Shown here one piece after another: positions 4,449 to 6,159 of a DNA stretch of 6,159 nt; position 1 is the stretch's first letter; the number at the start of each line of letters is the position of its first letter. This DNA comes from Labilithrix luteola. Lineage in GTDB: Bacteria > Myxococcota_A > Polyangia > Polyangiales > Polyangiaceae. Under the pieces are notes generated by a model. That model saw only the letters and a program-made list of their open reading frames with translations, was not told where the DNA came from and did no database searches. A program made the position numbers and the translations under genes. Location: assembly GCA_026225435.1 (NCBI GenBank), contig JAMFST010000121.1, forward strand, positions 1 to 6,159, written 5' to 3'.

Positions 4449-6159
4449 GTGAACGGATTCTCCAGGCGGCTCATCTCGCCGCTGTGCTGCGCAATCGCCT
4501 TGGCCACCGCGGGGTGCGCGGAGACGCCGCCGCCCGCCTCCGCACCGGCGGTGGTGTTCCCCACGAAGGACGAGCTCGCGGCCATCCCTGCGCAGAAGGC
4601 GCGGCCCGAGGCGTTCGGCGCGGTGGAGGCGAGCTCCGAGCCGTGGACGGTGCTGGTCGAGGCGAAGCCCGAGCATGCGCCGTACGAGGACGCGAGCGCG
4701 TGGGGGGACTTCCTGCGCGCGGCGGTGAAGGGGCACGGCAAGACGGTGTCGCTGTCGCCGGCGCTCAAGTGCGCCTCCGAGGAGCTGGCGAGGAGCGCCC
4801 GTCGCTCGCAGCGGTTGCCGCCGCCGAACGTCACCCGGTTCATCGTGGCCCGCTGCGGCGCGGTGGTGATCTCGTCGCGGACGCTGGTGTGGGGTGCGGA
4901 GGCGACCGCCGACGTGTCGGACGCCGTGCTGGTGGAGAGCGCGAAGCAGAAGCTCGGTCCGCGGCTCGAGGCGCTCCTGGCGCGCGGTGACGATGCGCAG
5001 CACCCGGGAGGAAAGCAGCTGACCGTGGGGCTCGGCGTCGTGCGCGACGACAAGGGCGTGTCGGTGGTGATCAAGGTGGGCGAGGAGGAGGCGACGGTCG
5101 ATTCGACGCCGCTGCGCGCCGACGCGAGCCACATGGTCACCGTCCAGGGGGACGTGCACGGGGACTACACCGCGATCGACGCGCTGGTGAACCAGGGGAC
5201 CTCCGGGTTCGCCCAGTGCGAGCGCGTGGGCGACGCTCCTCCGCCGCACTTCGCGTTCAAGTGCCGGCTCGCCGACAAGGATCCGTATGCCTGGGTGGCC
5301 ATCCAGGGGCGGCGGCCCGGCCGCGAGCTGGTGCAGCTCCTCGCCAGCGGGATCGCGACGGCGGGAGGCAACGCGCCCGTCGTGCTGAGGGGGAAGCCGG
5401 ACGGCGCACCGGTCGTGGTGCACGGCCCCGCCGAGCTGACAGCCGCGTTCCTCGCCGGGGTGAATCGCGCGCGGGCGGCCGCACACCTCGCGCCGCTGGC
5501 GCTCGACACCCAGCAGAGCGCAGAGAACACCCGCCTGGCCGGCACGCTGATCAACTCGTCGCTGGCCGACGCGACCAAGGGCGGGTCGGACAAGGCCGCG
5601 CTCGGGCTGCTCGCGGGATGGGACGTGGACGGGATGATCCGCGGCGCCAAGATCGAGATCGGGGCGATCGGCCCGACGCGCGACGCCACCGCCTTGCTCG
5701 ACTGGACCCTCGAGGGGCCGATGGGAAGGCGCGCGCTGCTCGATCCGGCCAGCCGCGTGATCGCCATCGGGCCCATGGTGCCCGAGGACGGCTCGGCGCT
5801 CGGCGCCACCGTCACCACCTACTCGCTCTTCGATTCGGACGATCACCGCCTCGACGAGATCGCCATCTACAAGCGGATCGACGCGGCCCGTGCCGCCCGC
5901 GGCCTGGCGCCCGCGCAGTTCCTCACCGGCTTCCCCGAGATGCACGAGCACGCGCTGCGCGTCGCCCACGACGGGGCCAGCCCGCACGAGGAGGCGCAGG
6001 CGATGATGTCCATCGCCACGGCCCGCAGCGGCGAGGTCGCGCGGGGGACCGTGCTCGAGACGACCGACGTCGATCACTTCCCGCTCCCGGACATCGCGAC
6101 CCGCTCGGGGGAGCTGCGCATCGCCGTCGCCGTGACGCACCACAAGGTGCCCGGCGCCG
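4449..6159 (+). CDS. Lipoprotein with degenerate CAP/SCP-like domain(s), 3' partial
   Basis: The frame is open from GTG 4449 to the window end (570 codons, no stop). It begins with FSRRL, a hydrophobic stretch and ATAGC (residues 19-23), fitting a lipoprotein signal with Cys23 lipidated. GGGA at 4439-4442 is an SD 6 nt upstream. The mature N-terminal half (about 24-320) has no domain I can name; C108 (LKCASEEL) and C136 (ARCGA) may pair. Residues about 330-460 resemble a CAP (SCP/PR-1) domain. FLAGVNRARAAAHLAPLALD (334-353) matches the usual first-helix motif, and LLDWTLEGPMGRRALLDP (416-433) followed by VIAIG matches the block normally containing GHRxxLLxP. The His of that block is Arg here, and no GEN motif is visible, so the classical CAP site looks lost. 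A second similar start, IYKRIDAARAARGLAPAQF (473-491), suggests a tandem copy, with LRIAVAVTHHKVPG near the end. It is divergent from the transporter unit. Probable outer-membrane or periplasmic protein of unknown function. Confidence 0.8.
   Translation, partial: MNGFSRRLISPLCCAIALATAGCAETPPPASAPAVVFPTKDELAAIPAQKARPEAFGAVEASSEPWTVLVEAKPEHAPYEDASAWGDFLRAAVKGHGKTVSLSPALKCASEELARSARRSQRLPPPNVTRFIVARCGAVVISSRTLVWGAEATADVSDAVLVESAKQKLGPRLEALLARGDDAQHPGGKQLTVGLGVVRDDKGVSVVIKVGEEEATVDSTPLRADASHMVTVQGDVHGDYTAIDALVNQGTSGFAQCERVGDAPPPHFAFKCRLADKDPYAWVAIQGRRPGRELVQLLASGIATAGGNAPVVLRGKPDGAPVVVHGPAELTAAFLAGVNRARAAAHLAPLALDTQQSAENTRLAGTLINSSLADATKGGSDKAALGLLAGWDVDGMIRGAKIEIGAIGPTRDATALLDWTLEGPMGRRALLDPASRVIAIGPMVPEDGSALGATVTTYSLFDSDDHRLDEIAIYKRIDAARAARGLAPAQFLTGFPEMHEHALRVAHDGASPHEEAQAMMSIATARSGEVARGTVLETTDVDHFPLPDIATRSGELRIAVAVTHHKVPGA

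Noticed and set aside
4332..6143. Long minus-strand ORF (603 codons) opposite the CAP-like gene
   Set aside because: It is a shadow of the GC-rich plus-strand gene: Arg/Gly/His-rich, no domains, no hydrophobic core. The plus strand has a lipoprotein signal, a good SD and CAP-like motifs.

Overview
The window is very GC-rich, with strong G/C preference at third codon positions. Its genes are a eukaryotic-like Ser/Thr kinase with a Pro/Ala-rich tail, a short-TPR plus PEGA-like periplasmic protein, a Cys-rich lipoprotein with Asp/Ala/Gly linkers, and a CAP-like lipoprotein. This mix is typical of large myxobacterial genomes (Myxococcota, most likely Polyangia). That assignment is inferred from gene content; no rRNA or other phylogenetic marker is present.

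Layout. (1) Positions 1-3108, plus strand: a tight three-gene cluster. It holds the 3' end of a membrane-anchored Ser/Thr kinase gene (1-1066), a secreted or envelope TPR/PEGA-like protein (1070-2116, 3-nt gap) and a Cys-rich lipoprotein (2122-3108, 5-nt gap). The spacing suggests one transcript. A plausible reading is a cytoplasmic kinase with envelope partners, but no ligand or substrate can be read from the sequence. (2) Positions 3119-4301, minus strand, convergent with the first cluster (10 bp between stop codons): a YeiH/PSE-family membrane transporter (3119-4171), preceded by a 39-codon membrane ORF (4182-4301). The small ORF looks like the detached N-terminal helix of longer family members, and its stop codon lies inside the transporter's ribosome binding site. 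(3) Positions 4302-4448: a divergent 147-bp control region. It contains a 35-bp imperfect palindrome (4307-4341) overlapping a likely minus-strand promoter. (4) Positions 4449-6159, plus strand: a large lipoprotein gene that runs off the window with no stop codon. It has a degenerate CAP/SCP-like domain and what looks like a second, even more degenerate copy.

There are no rRNA or tRNA genes, insertion sequences, CRISPR arrays or phage genes. The features most worth a second look are the split or coupled transporter start, the palindrome that may control it, the 4 x 8-cysteine architecture of the lipoprotein, and the tandem degenerate CAP-like protein. Nothing here amounts to clear proof of a wholly new system.
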